The notes below the pieces were generated by a model. The model was not told where the DNA came from and ran no database searches. It was given only the letters and a program-made list of their open reading frames with translations. From the NCBI GenBank assembly GCA_910577445.1, contig CAJTMZ010000055.1:4162-27190 (forward strand): a stretch of DNA of 23,029 nucleotides, in the 5' to 3' direction. The stretch's first letter is position 1, and each line of letters begins with the position of its first letter. Source of the DNA: an uncultured Lachnospiraceae bacterium (GTDB lineage: Bacteria; Bacillota; Clostridia; Lachnospirales; Lachnospiraceae). Made by a program: the position numbers and the translations under genes. Below, one piece after another: positions 22,193-23,029 of this stretch.

Positions 22193-23029
22193 ATGAATTT
22201 CAAGTTTAACGAGGACGAGCAGAAAGTAATAGACCTTATTCACGAATTTGGCGTGGCTGAGGTTGCTCCGTTGGCGGCAGAGATTGACGAGCAGGAACGC
22301 TTTCCCGAAGAAAATCGGAAAAGATTAGCCGAATTAGGCATGATGGGGATTTGTTACCCAAAAGAATACGGCGGCGCGGGACATTCCTATCTTGCCTACA
22401 TTGCCGTGATTGAGGAATTGGCAAAACATTGTTCCACTACGTCCGTTATGTTGTCAGACCACCATTCTTTAGGCTCTTTCCCTCTTTCAGAGTTTGGCAC
22501 AGAAGAACAGAAACAGAAATACCTTGTGCCACTTCTGAAAGGAGAAAAATTAGGCGCGTTTGCAGTAACAGAACCGTCCGCAGGCAGCGACTTAGGAAAT
22601 CAGCAGACAACCGCCGTTGATATGGGCGACTATTGGCTACTGAATGGTTCAAAAATCTTTATCACAAACGGTTTTTATGCAGATACCTACTTTGTTACTG
22701 CTATGACGGATAAGAGCCAACGCAGCAGAGGTATTTCCGGCTTTATTGTTGAAAAAGGCACTACCGGCTTTACTTTTGGAACAAAGGAAAAGAAAATGGG
22801 TATCCGTGGTTCTGCGACATACGAATTAGTTTTCACAGATTGTAAGATACCAAAAGAAAACTTATTAGGCGAATTAGGCAAAGGCTTCAAAATGGCACTT
22901 ATGACTTTAGACGGCGGACGTATCGGTGTAGCAGCGCAGGCATTAGGTATCGCACAGGGAGCGATTGACCATTGTAAAAAATATGTCACAGAGCATATGC
23001 AGGGCGGGCAAAGAATTTCACAATATCAG
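22193..23029 (+). CDS. Acyl-CoA dehydrogenase, N-terminal 279 codons
   Basis: This is an FAD-dependent enzyme that oxidises an acyl-CoA to the 2,3-enoyl-CoA, passing electrons to electron-transfer flavoprotein. It is open at the window end; about 100 residues, including the usual catalytic Glu, are missing. Visible are the helical N-domain (MNFKFNEDEQKVIDLIHEFG, LGMMGICYPKEYGG), the FAD/substrate signature FAVTEPSAGSDLG (123-135), WLLNGSKIFITNG, and the start of the C-terminal helical domain (TLDGGRIGVAAQALGIAQGA). This is closest in style to short-chain, butyryl-CoA-type enzymes of Clostridia. AGGAGG lies 6 nt before the ATG. It is divergent from the LysR gene, its probable regulator. In butyrate producers etfB and etfA often follow, but that is outside the window. 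Confidence 0.95.
   Translation, partial: MNFKFNEDEQKVIDLIHEFGVAEVAPLAAEIDEQERFPEENRKRLAELGMMGICYPKEYGGAGHSYLAYIAVIEELAKHCSTTSVMLSDHHSLGSFPLSEFGTEEQKQKYLVPLLKGEKLGAFAVTEPSAGSDLGNQQTTAVDMGDYWLLNGSKIFITNGFYADTYFVTAMTDKSQRSRGISGFIVEKGTTGFTFGTKEKKMGIRGSATYELVFTDCKIPKENLLGELGKGFKMALMTLDGGRIGVAAQALGIAQGAIDHCKKYVTEHMQGGQRISQYQ

Overview
The window looks like the chromosome of a gut-type Firmicute in class Clostridia, most likely a Lachnospiraceae member. This rests on strong AGGAGG ribosome sites, YesM/YesN two-component proteins beside a lipoprotein-dependent sugar importer, Clostridia-style lipoboxes, moderately GC-rich coding DNA and AT-rich intergenic DNA. The assignment is inference. I saw no rRNA, tRNA, insertion sequence, phage gene or CRISPR array.

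Region 1 (1-7096, minus strand) is a sugar-responsive module. It holds the start of an LplB-type permease, a DUF3502 solute-binding lipoprotein, a cytoplasmic GH123/DUF4091-type glycosidase, a YesM-type sensor kinase and a YesN-type response regulator with a TTG start. The permease, binding protein and glycosidase each have their own promoter. All three promoters carry the same roughly 46-bp upstream box at identical spacing from a weak -35, followed by a 17-bp spacer and a good -10. The adjacent AraC-type response regulator is the obvious candidate to bind it. The model is: sense an extracellular glycan signal, induce the importer and the glycosidase together, and cleave the imported oligosaccharide inside the cell.

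Region 2 (7188-12019) holds an unrecognised lipoprotein, a GNAT acetyltransferase overlapping the end of a glycogen branching enzyme (glgB), and a divergent TetR regulator with its own promoter.

Region 3 (12073-20414) starts with a P-loop kinase-like gene that reads as AT-richer than its neighbours. It is followed by a carbohydrate locus: a GH13_18 sucrose-phosphorylase-type enzyme (gtfA), a LacI regulator, two CUT1 permeases and a solute-binding lipoprotein, all on minus. A cytoplasmic NPP-type phosphodiesterase is transcribed divergently on plus. The 436-bp divergent intergenic region contains two near-consensus sigma-A promoters facing outward. Each is overlapped by an ATGTAAACG element, and two related elements lie nearby, so LacI-type control of both directions is likely. 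Imported glucoside would be split by phosphorolysis to glucose-1-phosphate, which could also feed the glycogen pathway represented by glgB.

Region 4 (20500-23029) is an unrelated, AT-richer stretch: a VOC-family protein, a LysR regulator and, divergently, the first 279 codons of an acyl-CoA dehydrogenase that runs off the window.
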